Numbered from the stretch's first letter, positions 46,317-55,929 are shown. The stretch: 64,000 bases of DNA from Hyphomicrobium_A sp963817485 (GCA_963817485.1 CAWFOR010000013.1:124001-188000), one strand, 5' to 3'. Translations and numbers: made by a program. Notes: generated by a model from the letters alone, not told the origin.

Positions 46317-47531
46317 TCAGGCCTGCCGGCGGGCGCCTGCCCAGGCTTCGAGGCGCCGCGCGGCTTCGACCATGTCCGCCGCGGTACCGGCATAGCAGAA
46401 GCGCAGGTAGCGATGGCCGCGCTCGGCGTCGAAATCGACACCCGGCGTCGCCGCTACGCCCGCCTCCTCCAGCATCGCCTTGGCGAAGGCGGTGGCATCA
46501 TTGGTCAGGTGGCTCACGTCGCAATAGAGGTAGAACGCGCCGTCGGCCGGTGCGAATTGCGTGAAGCCTGCGCGCGGCAGCGCGTCGAGCAGGAAGGCAC
46601 GGTTCTCGGCATAGACGCGGTTGTTTGCCTCAAGCTCGTCCATGCCATCGAAGGCGCCGAGTGCCGCCGCCTGCGCGATTGCCGGCGGGGCGATGTAGAG
46701 GTTCTGCGCCAGCCGTTCGACAGTGCGCACGAGCCGCTGCGGCACGACCATCCAGCCGATGCGCCAGCCGGTCATGGAGAAGTATTTCGAGAAGCTGTTC
46801 ACAACGATCGCTTCATCGCTGTAGGCAAGCGCGGTCTCGGCGCGCACGCCGTACGTGAGCCCGTGGTAGATCTCATCTGAGATGAGCTGCACGCCGCGCT
46901 CAGCGCAAACCTGCACCAGCCCCGCGAGCCTCTCAGGCGCGATCAGCGTGCCGGTCGGATTGGCGGGGCTCGCGATCAACAGCCCCTTGATGCGATCGCG
47001 GCTGCTGGCGCGCTCCACATCCTCGACCGTCGGCATCCAACCGCTTGCAGGGCCGGTCTCGATCACCACCGGCGCCTGCCCCAGCGCGCTGAGGATGTGG
47101 CGGTAACAGGGATAGCCCGGTGAAGGCAGAGCGACCGCGTCCAGGGCATCGAACACGGCGAGGAAGGCCAGCACGAAGGCGGCGGACGACCCCGTGGTAA
47201 CCACGATGCGCTCAGGCGCCACGTCGACGCCGTACCACTCGCGGTAAAGCTGCGCGATGCGCCGGCGTAGTGCCTCCTCGCCCAGCGCCATGGTGTAGCC
47301 GAGCGTGGAGCCCTCCAGCGCATGCATGGCGGCAACCCGCGCCGCTTTCGGCGCCGGCGTGGCGGGCTGGCCCACCTCCATGTGGATGATGCTGCGCCCC
47401 GCGGTCTCCTGCGCCAGCGCCGCGCGCATCACGTCCATAACGATAAAGCTCGGGATATTGCCGCGCACAGAGCCCTCGCCCAGCAAGAATGCCGCTCCCG
47501 CAAGCCGCTCCGATTTTTCCCGTTCAGCCAT
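46317..47531 (-). CDS. PLP-dependent class I/II aminotransferase
   Basis: 404 residues, fold type I. Substrate/PLP motifs: TGSSAAFVLAF, ASPANPTGTLI, ISDEIYHGLTYG and the Schiff-base lysine in NSFSKYFSMTGWRIGW; C-terminal Arg in LRFCYAG. Subgroup I-alpha aspartate/aromatic/branched-chain type; donor unknown. In many Rhizobiales this gene sits divergent from the M48 protease gene, as here. Confidence 0.92.
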   Translation of the reverse strand: MAEREKSERLAGAAFLLGEGSVRGNIPSFIVMDVMRAALAQETAGRSIIHMEVGQPATPAPKAARVAAMHALEGSTLGYTMALGEEALRRRIAQLYREWYGVDVAPERIVVTTGSSAAFVLAFLAVFDALDAVALPSPGYPCYRHILSALGQAPVVIETGPASGWMPTVEDVERASSRDRIKGLLIASPANPTGTLIAPERLAGLVQVCAERGVQLISDEIYHGLTYGVRAETALAYSDEAIVVNSFSKYFSMTGWRIGWMVVPQRLVRTVERLAQNLYIAPPAIAQAAALGAFDGMDELEANNRVYAENRAFLLDALPRAGFTQFAPADGAFYLYCDVSHLTNDATAFAKAMLEEAGVAATPGVDFDAERGHRYLRFCYAGTAADMVEAARRLEAWAGARRQA

Positions 47532-47681
47532 GCCGTCCCGTATGCCTCAATTGCCTTCCGGCGCGACGCTTCGCGGGGCCTTCCGCCGCATTCTCGCCCG
47601 GGGGCGATGCTACCGAACCCTCCGACGAACGGCGCGTTTCGCGCACTCGCTCTTTGACCCCTGCGCCGCGGCGTGGGGTTG

Positions 47682-47710
47682 CGTTGACGGGGTTTCTAAC
47701 CCCAACTAGG
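47682..47710 (+). promoter_or_regulatory. Candidate promoter of the M48 protease gene
   Basis: TTGACG, 17-base spacer, TAGGGT, about 50 bp before the start. The spacer contains GGGGTT-TCT-AACCCC, an inverted repeat that could be an operator. The -10 match is weak. Confidence 0.35.
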
Positions 47711-47758
47711 GTCCGATCACAGCGTCAAAAAACGAGCACCGAGCCAGGTCCGTTGCAG

Positions 47759-49162
47759 ATGATGGTTCGCTTCAATCCCACCACCGGCGGCGCGCGAATG
47801 GCGATGCAGTCGGCACTGTGCGGGCTTGCGTTGGCCACCACACTGGCATCCGCACCCGCGCAAGCGCAGAACCTGCCGCTGATCCGCGACACCGAGATCG
47901 AGAACCTGCTCAACGACTACGCGCGCCCGATCTTCCATGCGGCCGGCCTCGGCTCCGGGCGCATCAAGGTACGCATCGTGCAGAACGACGCCTTCAACGC
48001 CTTCGTGCTCGATGGCCGCAACGTCTTCGTCCACACCGGCACGCTGATGCAGGCGCAGACGCCCAACGAGGTGATCGGCGTGATCGCACACGAGAGCGGC
48101 CACATCACCGGCGGCCACATGGCCGCCCTGCGCGCACGCGTCGCCAAGGACCAGACGCGCGCGCTGCTGGCGCAGATCCTCGGCATCGGCCTGATGGTTG
48201 CGGGCGGCGTCGCCGGCGGTGGCGCCGCCAGCGATCTGGGCGGCGCGGGCCAAGGCATTCTCTATGGTGGCAACGAGATCGTCATGCGCTCGTTGCTGGC
48301 CGAGCGGCGCCAGCAGGAATCGGCGGCCGACCAGGCGGGGCTCACCTTCCTCAACGCGACGAAGCAGTCCGGCCGCGGCATGCTCGCGACCTTCGAGCGT
48401 TTCGCGCAGCAGGAATACATCTCGGATGCCCAGAAGGACGCCTGGGCCCGCAGCCATCCTCTCTCCACCGACCGTCTGGCGCGCCTGCGCCAACTCGTCG
48501 AGTCGAGCCCCTACTTTCCGGCGAAAGACCCGCCGCAACTGCAACTGCGTCACGACCTGATGCGCGCCAAGCTGTCGGGATACCTGGAGCGCCCGCAGAC
48601 GGTCTACAACCGCTATCCCCCCTCCGACCAAAGTTTGCCCGCGCGCTATGGGCGTGCAATTGCCCGCTTCTTCGAAGGTGGACCCGGTGCGCTCGAGGCT
48701 TCGCTCGCGGGGGTCGACGGGCTCTTGCGCGAGCACCCGGACAATCCCTACTTCTGGGAGGTGAAAGGGGACCTGCTCATGCGTGCGGGCAAGACGCGCG
48801 AGGCCATCGCGCCGCTGCGCCAAGCGGTCAAGCTCGTTCCCGACGCCAACCTCATCCTCGTGCAGCTCGCCTCCGCCCTGCAGACGGACGGCAGCCCGGC
48901 CGCCGTCGCCGAATCCACTACGCTCCTGCGCAAGTCCCTCGCGGACGACGAGAACTCGCGCGCCTACCGCCTGCTCGCCAACAATTTCTACAAGGAGGGC
49001 AAGCGGCCGCAGGCCGACGCCATGATCGCGCAGGCCTATTTCATCGAGGGCGATTTGAAGCAGGCACAGATTTTTGCCAAGCGCGCGCAGTCACAATTGC
49101 GCGCAGGCAGCCCGGAATGGTTGAAAAACGACGACATAATCAACTACAAGCCTGAAACCTGA
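47759..49162 (+). CDS. M48 family periplasmic metalloprotease (BepA-like) with TPR tail
   Basis: 467 residues from the first of two adjacent ATGs at 47759. Signal peptide QSALCGLALATTLASAPAQA. The zinc motif HESGH (residues 111-115) with downstream ESAADQAG as third ligand defines the peptidase domain; the C-terminal half has TPR helices (ALEASLAGVDGLLREHPDNP; REAIAPLRQAVKLVPDANLI). BepA-type proteins degrade or assist misassembled LptD/BAM substrates in the periplasm. Followed by a DsbA-like gene 61 bp downstream. Confidence 0.93.
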   Translation: MMVRFNPTTGGARMAMQSALCGLALATTLASAPAQAQNLPLIRDTEIENLLNDYARPIFHAAGLGSGRIKVRIVQNDAFNAFVLDGRNVFVHTGTLMQAQTPNEVIGVIAHESGHITGGHMAALRARVAKDQTRALLAQILGIGLMVAGGVAGGGAASDLGGAGQGILYGGNEIVMRSLLAERRQQESAADQAGLTFLNATKQSGRGMLATFERFAQQEYISDAQKDAWARSHPLSTDRLARLRQLVESSPYFPAKDPPQLQLRHDLMRAKLSGYLERPQTVYNRYPPSDQSLPARYGRAIARFFEGGPGALEASLAGVDGLLREHPDNPYFWEVKGDLLMRAGKTREAIAPLRQAVKLVPDANLILVQLASALQTDGSPAAVAESTTLLRKSLADDENSRAYRLLANNFYKEGKRPQADAMIAQAYFIEGDLKQAQIFAKRAQSQLRAGSPEWLKNDDIINYKPET

Positions 49163-49223
49163 TGGCGCCAGCCGGTACCGGCTGTTATCTGCCGCCCCGA
49201 CATCCCGAAATGAGGCCTGCACA

Positions 49224-50150
49224 ATGTCCTTGAGTTCCCGCCCGAACCTCCTGCGCGCCGCCGTCCAGAGCAGAGCTCTCTGGCTTGCCGTGCCGGCGAT
49301 CGCCGCGCTCATCCTCCTGGCCTTCCTCGGCCACTGGGCTGTCAACACACCGGCGCCCATCTCGGTCGCCGAGGCGGAGCCTGCAGCTCAAGCGGCCACC
49401 GAGCCGGCCAAGGCACCGGAAGCGACGAAGGAGCCCGAGGTGACGAAGGCGCCCGAGTCCACCAAGTTCACCGCCGACCAGAAGAAAGAGATCGAGCAGA
49501 TCGTCAAAAGCTATCTCGTCGCCAACCCCGAGATCTTCGTCGACATCCAGAACGCACTCGAAGAGAAGATGGAGAAGGAGCAGACCGAGAAGCTCAAGGC
49601 CGCCATCTCGCAGAACTCCGCCGAAATCTATCGCGAGCGCAATGCCTCCGTCGGCGGCAACCCCGACGGCGACATCACCGTCGTCGAGTTCTTCGACTAC
49701 AACTGCGGCTACTGCAAGCGGGGCCTGCACGACGTCGTGAAGCTCGTCGAGACCGACCCCAAGGTGCGCGTGGTGTTCAAGGAGCTGCCGATCCTGTCGA
49801 AGGGTTCCGAGGAGGCTTCCCGCGTCGCGCTCGCCGCGCAGAGGCAGGGCAAGTACTGGGAGCTCCACAAGGCCATGCTCGGGGCCAAGGGCCAGATGAA
49901 CGAGGCCGCGGCGCTGCAGATCGCGGAGAAGCTCGGCCTCGACATGACGAAGCTCAAGGCCGACATGGCCTCGCCCGAGGTGAAGGCCGAGGTCGACAAG
50001 TCGGAGGCGCTCGCCAAGAAGATGGGCGTCAACGGCACGCCGCACTTCCTGATTGGCGACCGCGCCATCGCCGGCGCGCCGGAGGACCTCTACGACCAGC
50101 TCGCAAAGAACGTCGGCGAGCTGAGGAAGCAGGGTTGCTCCTATTGCTGA
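49224..50150 (+). CDS. DsbA family thiol-disulfide oxidoreductase
   Basis: 308 residues. Membrane anchor or uncleaved signal (LWLAVPAIAALILLAFLGHW), a Pro/Glu/Lys linker, a helical pre-domain (TADQKKEIEQIVKSYLVANP, as in ScsC/BcfH relatives) that may oligomerise, then a thioredoxin fold with CGYC (Cys161, Cys164) and cis-Pro loop GVNGTPHF. The extreme C-terminus has a further CSYC-type pair (GCSYC). Periplasmic disulfide formation or isomerisation. Confidence 0.92.
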   Translation: MSLSSRPNLLRAAVQSRALWLAVPAIAALILLAFLGHWAVNTPAPISVAEAEPAAQAATEPAKAPEATKEPEVTKAPESTKFTADQKKEIEQIVKSYLVANPEIFVDIQNALEEKMEKEQTEKLKAAISQNSAEIYRERNASVGGNPDGDITVVEFFDYNCGYCKRGLHDVVKLVETDPKVRVVFKELPILSKGSEEASRVALAAQRQGKYWELHKAMLGAKGQMNEAAALQIAEKLGLDMTKLKADMASPEVKAEVDKSEALAKKMGVNGTPHFLIGDRAIAGAPEDLYDQLAKNVGELRKQGCSYC

Positions 50151-50331
50151 GCTTCACGGCGAGCACCCCCCACGCCGCACCTCGGGTTGCGGCTGCATGC
50201 GGGCACCGGGCAGGCTTTCCCGGCCGCCCGGAGCGGGCTTCCGTGGGGGTGGGAAAGCTGATAGATGGGGAACAACAGTCCGTTCCGGGCCGCCGGCGTG
50301 CCCGGCGTTCCCTGGGCGGCGCTAGAGAATC

Positions 50332-50784
50332 ATGGCCAAGCCGATTTACGTCCTCAACGGACCCAACTTGAACATGCTGGGACTGCGCGAGCCTGCGGTG
50401 TACGGGCGAGACTCGCTCGGCGACGTGGAGAAGCGCGCGCAAGGGCGCGCCAAGGCGCTCGGCCTCTCGATCGACTTCCGCCAGTCCAACGATGAAGGCA
50501 AGCTCGTCGACTGGATCCAGGAGGCGCGCGACAAGGCGCAGGGCATCATCATCAATCCTGGCGCCTACTCGCACACCTCCATTGCCATTCTCGATGCGCT
50601 GCAGGCAGCCGAATTGCCCGCGATCGAGGTGCATCTGTCGAATATCTTCCGCCGCGAGCCTTACCGGCAGCATTCCTACGTCTCGCTCGCGGCCAAGGGA
50701 GTGATCTGCGGCCTCGGCGCCAAAGGCTACGAGCTAGCGCTCGAGGCAATGGCCGAGATGCTGGCATCAGCACAGCGTGGCTAA
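50332..50784 (+). CDS. aroQ: Type II 3-dehydroquinate dehydratase
   Basis: 150 residues, dodecameric type II enzyme of the shikimate pathway. Active-site Tyr24 (EPAVYG), His101 (IEVHLSN) and Arg108 are present; NGPNLNMLGLREP is the family signature. The 181-bp leader after dsbA contains a long-range inverted repeat (CACCCCCCACG at 50164, CGTGGGGGTG at 50242). Precedes accB by about 50 bp, the usual alphaproteobacterial order. Confidence 0.96.
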   Translation: MAKPIYVLNGPNLNMLGLREPAVYGRDSLGDVEKRAQGRAKALGLSIDFRQSNDEGKLVDWIQEARDKAQGIIINPGAYSHTSIAILDALQAAELPAIEVHLSNIFRREPYRQHSYVSLAAKGVICGLGAKGYELALEAMAEMLASAQRG

Positions 50785-50836
50785 GGCTAAGGGCGGACGG
50801 CCTGCAAAGCGGCCGCACAAAAAAGGACAGCGACGT

Positions 50837-51307
50837 ATGACGGCCAAGGATCAGGGCGAAAACGCCAGCGCCGAGCAGCAGTTGATCCGCGAGCTCGCCG
50901 AGCTCCTGAACAAGACCGGCTTGAGCGAGATCGAGATCGAGAAGAGCGGGCTCAAGGTGCGCGTCGCGCGCACCGTCACCGTGCAGGCCGCGGTCGCTGC
51001 GCCGGTTGCAGCCGCCGCTTCTGCCACGTCAGCCGCCGCCGCCAAGCCCGCCGGCAACGATCCCGCCAAACATCCGGGCGCGGTGAAGTCACCCATGGTC
51101 GGCACCTGCTACCGCTCACCCGAGCCCAGTGCGCCCGCCTTCATCGATGTCGGCACACGCGTCTCGCAGGGCGACACGCTCCTCATCATCGAAGCCATGA
51201 AGACCATGAACCAGATCCCCGCGCCACACGCGGGCAAGGTCACCGCGATCCTCGTCGAGAACGGCCAGCCGGTGGAGTTCGGCGAGCCGCTCGTCATCAT
51301 CGAATAA
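50837..51307 (+). CDS. accB: Biotin carboxyl carrier protein of acetyl-CoA carboxylase
   Basis: 156 residues from the ATG at 50837 (AAGGA upstream); a GTG at 50777 overlapping aroQ would add a lysine-rich 20-residue tail and is less likely. An N-terminal helical domain, Ala/Pro linker, and biotinyl domain with EAMKTMN (biotinylated Lys122). Carries carboxybiotin between AccC and AccAD in malonyl-CoA synthesis. Confidence 0.95.
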   Translation: MTAKDQGENASAEQQLIRELAELLNKTGLSEIEIEKSGLKVRVARTVTVQAAVAAPVAAAASATSAAAAKPAGNDPAKHPGAVKSPMVGTCYRSPEPSAPAFIDVGTRVSQGDTLLIIEAMKTMNQIPAPHAGKVTAILVENGQPVEFGEPLVIIE

Positions 51308-51395
51308 GGAGTACGGCACTGGGCAGCAGGCAGCAGGCAGTGGAGCGTTCACCTCCCTACTGCCCATGGCCCACCGCCCCCCTGCCCAACAAAGA
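51308..51395. other. accB-accC spacer with short repeats
   Basis: Contains CAGGCAGCAGGCAGTGG, an imperfect triple repeat of GCAGGCA, and a hairpin formed by GGCAGTGGAG with CTCCCTACTGCC just before accC. It could modulate the accB/accC ratio; this is inference. Confidence 0.35.
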
Positions 51396-52736
<1,341 letters not shown>

Positions 52737-52860
52737 TCGGCCTCACGCCTCGCCGACGTTTGCGAATTCTTCTCAAGATTCCTAGATTAGGCTCGGGAGG
52801 CACCCAGTCCCCCAAGGGCTTCGGTATGGATTGGCTCGGTCTTCGAGCCCGGCAATTTGC

Positions 52861-53544
52861 ATGGCTTCGCGCGACGACATCGTCATCGAGATCACGCCGC
52901 AGGTGCTGCTCAAGGCGTACACCTGCGGCATCTTCCCCATGGCCGAGAGCGCGGAGGACCCGGCGCTCTACTGGATCGAGCCGCAGCACCGCGGCATCCT
53001 TCCGCTCGACAAGGTGCACGTACCCCGGCGGCTCGCGCGCACGCTGCGCACAACGCATCTGCAGGTCCGCATCGACACCGACATCGCCGGCGTGATCGAG
53101 GGTTGTGCTGCCTCGCGCCCGGGGCGGCGCTCCACCTGGATCAACGAACGCATCCGCTCGCTCTACAGGGACCTGTTCGACCTCGGCCACTGCCACACCG
53201 TCGAGGTGTGGAGCGGCGGGCGCCTCGTCGGCGGCCTCTATGGCGTTGCTCTCAACGGCGCCTTCTTCGGCGAGAGCATGTTCTCCTACGAGCGCGACGC
53301 CTCCAAGATTGCGCTCGTGTATCTCGCCGCGCGGCTTGCGCACGGCGGCTTCCGTCTGCTCGACACGCAGTTCGTGACCGACCACCTGCGCCAGTTCGGC
53401 ACGGTTGAGCTCAACCGTGAGGAGTTCCACCGGCTCTTGGAGAAGTCGCTCGACGTCGACGCCGACTTCAAGCGGCTCGCGCCCGACGCGAGCCCGGACA
53501 TGGTCTTAGAGATCTTGGCGGCGGCGTCTGCCGCCCTCGGCTAG
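52861..53544 (+). CDS. aat: Leucyl/phenylalanyl-tRNA-protein transferase
   Basis: 227 residues. Transfers Leu or Phe from tRNA to N-terminal Lys/Arg of proteins, marking them for ClpS-ClpAP. Motifs: TPQVLLKAYTCGIFPMAES, WIEPQHRGILPLD, STWINERIRSLYRDL, GHCHTVEVW, GGLYGVALNGAFFGESMFS (acid residue of the catalytic relay) and LLDTQFVTDHLRQFG. A diverged paralogue lies at 59184. Downstream of accC by 124 bp. Confidence 0.95.
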   Translation: MASRDDIVIEITPQVLLKAYTCGIFPMAESAEDPALYWIEPQHRGILPLDKVHVPRRLARTLRTTHLQVRIDTDIAGVIEGCAASRPGRRSTWINERIRSLYRDLFDLGHCHTVEVWSGGRLVGGLYGVALNGAFFGESMFSYERDASKIALVYLAARLAHGGFRLLDTQFVTDHLRQFGTVELNREEFHRLLEKSLDVDADFKRLAPDASPDMVLEILAAASAALG

Positions 53545-53560
53545 CCGTGGCTTGCAGCCA

Positions 53561-53893
53561 CTAACCCGAGCACTTGTTGGCAAGCTCATCGAGCGCTGCG
53601 TTGAGCTTCTCGCCGTCGGGCGAGTTCTCGTCGACGCTATCGCCGGCGTTCCAGGCGGTCTCGAAGTCGGGCCCGAGCTGCTTTACGTAGCCATCGATCT
53701 GGGCTTCCGCCGCGGCATCCGGGTTGTCGCCCGCTTTATCCATGGCGGTAATCATCTCGCAGAAGATCTTGAGCTTGCCCGCGTCGCCGCCAACCGACTT
53801 AAAGGTCGCAACCGCGGTATCGGCGCTGTTGGCCGCAAGTGCAGCGAGCGTGGTCAGGCATAGGGCGGCGGGAGCGAGAAGGGCACGTAGCAT
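53561..53893 (-). CDS. Small secreted protein, unknown function
   Basis: 110 residues from the ATG at 53893 (CGGAGAA upstream). Signal peptide MLRALLAPAALCLTTLAALA; the mature part is helical and acidic with two cysteines (LKIFCEMITAMDKAGDN and the C-terminal ANKCSG). No family recognised. Convergent with aat (16 bp gap) and 50 bp downstream of the His-rich S74 gene, possibly its operon partner. Confidence 0.72.
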   Translation of the reverse strand: MLRALLAPAALCLTTLAALAANSADTAVATFKSVGGDAGKLKIFCEMITAMDKAGDNPDAAAEAQIDGYVKQLGPDFETAWNAGDSVDENSPDGEKLNAALDELANKCSG

Positions 53894-53942
53894 GTGAGTT
53901 CTCCGGTACTTGTTTGAAATCGCGGGGCGCAACGCGAGGGGA

Positions 53943-54662
53943 TCAATTCGTCGACGTCGATCCACCCGGATGGTCACTGGTGCTGGTCCGCAGCCATTCG
54001 GCCCACGTCATGAATCTCAGCCCCAATCGGTCATAGTCGACCATCAGATATCCGTCACGGTCGCGCGAGACCGCGCTCGGCTCGATTTTCTCAACCTCCT
54101 GCGCCATGACGCCCACGTAGGCGGTGCGGTCGCTGCCTTTGTAGCGGAAGCGATAGAGCTCGAGGCCGTTGTCGAGCCGTGCCAGCGGGACAATGTCTTC
54201 CTTGAGGCGAATGTCGGAGCGGTGATGGCCTCCGTGATGGTGGCCGCCGTGGTGATGATGGTGGTGATGATGATGGTGATGATGCCAGAAGTGGTGATGC
54301 CAGCCGCGGCGATGCCCGCCGTGGTGCCAGAAGTGGCCGTGCCAGCCGCGGTGATTCCAACCACGGTGGTACCAGCCGCGGTGCCAGAAGTGGCGCCGCC
54401 AACCGGCGCCATAGCCATACCAGGCGTTACCGTTGCCGAGGCACGCTGCACATGCGCAGTTGCCATTGGGGCGGCAAACCCAGTGCGACCCGGGTCCGCA
54501 ATGCGGACCCCACGTGCCGTTGCAGGCTACCTTTTCAATCGGTGAGTAATTTTGCGCCGGAGCGGGAATGTTTACGGCTCCGGTCAAGGTCATCGCTTGG
54601 ACGTGGCAAGCGAGAAATCCCGCAAACATCATTGGCACTGTTGCAATGACGCTAAACTTCAA
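53943..54662 (-). CDS. Exported His-rich protein with C-terminal S74 (tail-spike chaperone) domain
   Basis: 239 residues from a TTG start: signal peptide MKFSVIATVPMMFAGFLACH, a cysteine-containing segment (ACNGTWGPHCGPGSH; ACAACLGNGN), a Trp/His/Arg/Gly-rich region with twelve consecutive histidines, then SDIRLKEDIVPLARLDNGLE ... YVGVMAQEVEKIEP, the peptidase S74 intramolecular-chaperone domain. Phage tail spikes use this domain to trimerise and self-cleave. The His tract suggests metal binding. An ATG at 54675 with GAGGAG upstream is out of frame by one base; see findings. Confidence 0.78.
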   Translation of the reverse strand: MKFSVIATVPMMFAGFLACHVQAMTLTGAVNIPAPAQNYSPIEKVACNGTWGPHCGPGSHWVCRPNGNCACAACLGNGNAWYGYGAGWRRHFWHRGWYHRGWNHRGWHGHFWHHGGHRRGWHHHFWHHHHHHHHHHHHGGHHHGGHHRSDIRLKEDIVPLARLDNGLELYRFRYKGSDRTAYVGVMAQEVEKIEPSAVSRDRDGYLMVDYDRLGLRFMTWAEWLRTSTSDHPGGSTSTN

Positions 54663-54675
54663 GCAGCGTACGCAT

Positions 54676-55032
54676 CACGAGCTCCTCGATCGAACCAGAG
54701 AGTTACGCCAATTTTGTTGAGGTCGAGTTTTTCGCTTGCAGAGAATTGTAACGGTGAGGGCACGGGCGGAGCGGGAATGGCGACAGAGTTACCGCACCGT
54801 TGAAGATGGCGGCCCGTCGGCCGCCTCTGCAGCACCGCTATCAACGGCGGCGAAAGGAATGTGCTGCGCGGCTAGTCGCCCTCCCCTGTTCCCTGGGTGA
54901 CAGCGGCGGGAACCCGCGCCCGCTACCAATCCTCTCGACAGCGGCCGAACCTGGAACGGGACCTCTGTCAGAGAAGACGCGCTGCGATGAGCGCGGCGCG
55001 TCTTCAACACGCTTGCAGATGGAGCCACGCAC
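54676..55032. other. Intergenic region with hairpins upstream of a secreted-protein gene
   Basis: About 357 bp between two divergent genes. It holds a seven-pair hairpin (GGCGGCC CGTC GGCCGCC, 54808-54825) and the larger leader hairpin at 54973-55005. No convincing ORF. Confidence 0.4.
54973..55005 (+). other. Leader hairpin before the 55033 gene
   Basis: GAAGACGCGC, 13-base loop, GCGCGTCTTC: ten perfect pairs, 27 bp before the ATG and ending shortly before the ribosome-binding GGAG. May affect mRNA stability or translation. Confidence 0.5.
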
Positions 55033-55506
55033 ATGCACCTGCGCACCGCAATTCTCGCCGCCGCCGCCCTTCTCGCCGTGCTCGGCGGGTCGGTCGGCGC
55101 GCAAGCCAACTCTTCCCTCAGCGCCCCCGTCTCCAACGCGCTAAATGAATCCGATCCGCTTTCCGCCTCTGACGACTTCAGCGTCGGCACGCCGACATCG
55201 AACGTCATCCCCGATGCCGCGCAGGCCGCCCCTCAGGCCGCCGCACCTGCAGAGGCGCCGAGGAAATCGCTCACGCCCGCCGCCGACGCGGAAGCTGCGA
55301 AGGCAGCGGCCCAGGCTGAGGCTGCTGCAGCCGCTCGCGCGCAGCAGGCCGCCGCGGCTCGTGCCGCAATGGCCCAGGGTGGCGAGGGCATGGACCCCAG
55401 CGAGATGATGGAGGCGCGCATGGAGGCGCAGCAGGAGAAGATGGAAGCCGCGCAGGAGCAGATGCAGGAGCGCGTGGAAATGATCGGAGAGATGCTCGGC
55501 GAGTGA
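55033..55506 (+). CDS. Secreted Ala/Glu/Met-rich protein, unknown function
   Basis: 157 residues. Signal peptide MHLRTAILAAAALLAVLGGS with cleavage after AQA, a Ser/Asp/Pro-rich middle, then a long alanine-rich helix (ADAEAAKAAAQAEAAAAARA) and a methionine-rich coiled coil (MDPSEMMEARMEAQQEKMEA). GGAG lies eight bases before the ATG. Possibly a periplasmic coiled-coil or metal-interacting protein; no family recognised. Directly followed by a TGTTCC-N4-GGAACA palindrome two bases after its stop. Confidence 0.7.
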   Translation: MHLRTAILAAAALLAVLGGSVGAQANSSLSAPVSNALNESDPLSASDDFSVGTPTSNVIPDAAQAAPQAAAPAEAPRKSLTPAADAEAAKAAAQAEAAAAARAQQAAAARAAMAQGGEGMDPSEMMEARMEAQQEKMEAAQEQMQERVEMIGEMLGE

Positions 55507-55507
55507 G

Positions 55508-55523
55508 TGTTCCCTGCGGAACA
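55508..55523. repeat. Palindrome TGTTCC-N4-GGAACA, copy 2
   Basis: Arms as in copy 1, centre CTGC. Immediately after the 55033 gene and upstream of the first candidate small RNA. Confidence 0.55.
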
Positions 55524-55697
55524 GCAAGCCTGCCGACACACCGCTAACGTCACATCGTAGATCAACTCAGCACAGGGAGATCGGACGACAGCCTTCCATC
55601 AGGTGTTTCTCTCCCGGCCGGATAACCTCCGTCCCCCGTCCCCCCGGACCCGGCCGGAGACTTGCCCCTCAGCCTCGCGGCTGGGGGGCATTTTCGT
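55524..55697 (+). ncRNA. Candidate small RNA 1 with C-rich loop
   Basis: No ORF. CTCCCGGCCGG (about 55611) can pair with CCGGCCGGAG (about 55650), exposing a loop with CCTCC, CCCCC and CCCCCC runs that could pair with Shine-Dalgarno sequences. The segment ends in a strong terminator at 55663-55697. The 5' end is unknown; the coordinate given is simply the base after the palindrome. Confidence 0.45.
55663..55697 (+). terminator. Intrinsic terminator of candidate small RNA 1
   Basis: TGCCCCTCAGCC, loop TCGC, GGCTGGGGGGCA (12 pairs with one G-U), then TTTTCGT. Confidence 0.82.
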
Positions 55698-55757
55698 TTC
55701 TGAGACGCGCGCGACTCCGCAAAAAATGTGATGAGCGGCTTTGACTTTTCCTTGCCC

Positions 55758-55773
55758 TGTTCCGGGCGGAACA
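55758..55773. repeat. Palindrome TGTTCC-N4-GGAACA, copy 3
   Basis: Same arms, centre GGGC, between the two terminator-ended segments and just upstream of candidate small RNA 2. Confidence 0.55.
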
Positions 55774-55907
55774 GCCGCGCCGGAGCGCAGGTGGCAATGT
55801 CTCCCCATCGAGAGCACGAGACGCTCTCCCCGGAATTCGAGTTGCTTCCTCCCCACGCTTCCTCCCCGAGCCTTGGGCCCCGCGCAAAACGCGGGGCTCT
55901 TTTTTGC
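55774..55907 (+). ncRNA. Candidate small RNA 2 with four CUCCCC motifs
   Basis: No ORF. Contains CTCCCC at about 55801, CTCTCCCC at 55823, and the duplicated CTTCCTCCCC at 55845 and 55859, interspersed with a GAGAGC/GCTCTC hairpin, and ends in a perfect GC terminator. Multiple single-stranded anti-Shine-Dalgarno motifs resemble the architecture of rhizobial alpha-r14 and Rhodobacter CCUCCUCCC-type sRNAs. 5' end not determined. Confidence 0.5.
55878..55907 (+). terminator. Intrinsic terminator of candidate small RNA 2
   Basis: GCCCCGCG, loop CAAAA, CGCGGGGC then TCTTTTTT: eight perfect GC-rich pairs and a T tract. Two such terminators within 210 bp without an ORF imply separate short transcripts. 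Confidence 0.9.
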
Positions 55908-55929
55908 CGGGAGGACGAGCGCGGCGGTG

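Noticed and set aside
51320..51364. GCAGGCA repeats as a mobile or CRISPR repeat
   Set aside because: Only three short imperfect units, no spacers and no second locus seen.
54290..54410. Possible CRISPR-like or minisatellite array on the basis of repetitive GTGGTGATGATG-type sequence
   Set aside because: It is the coding sequence of the His/Trp/Arg-rich tract of the S74 protein, in frame, without spacers.
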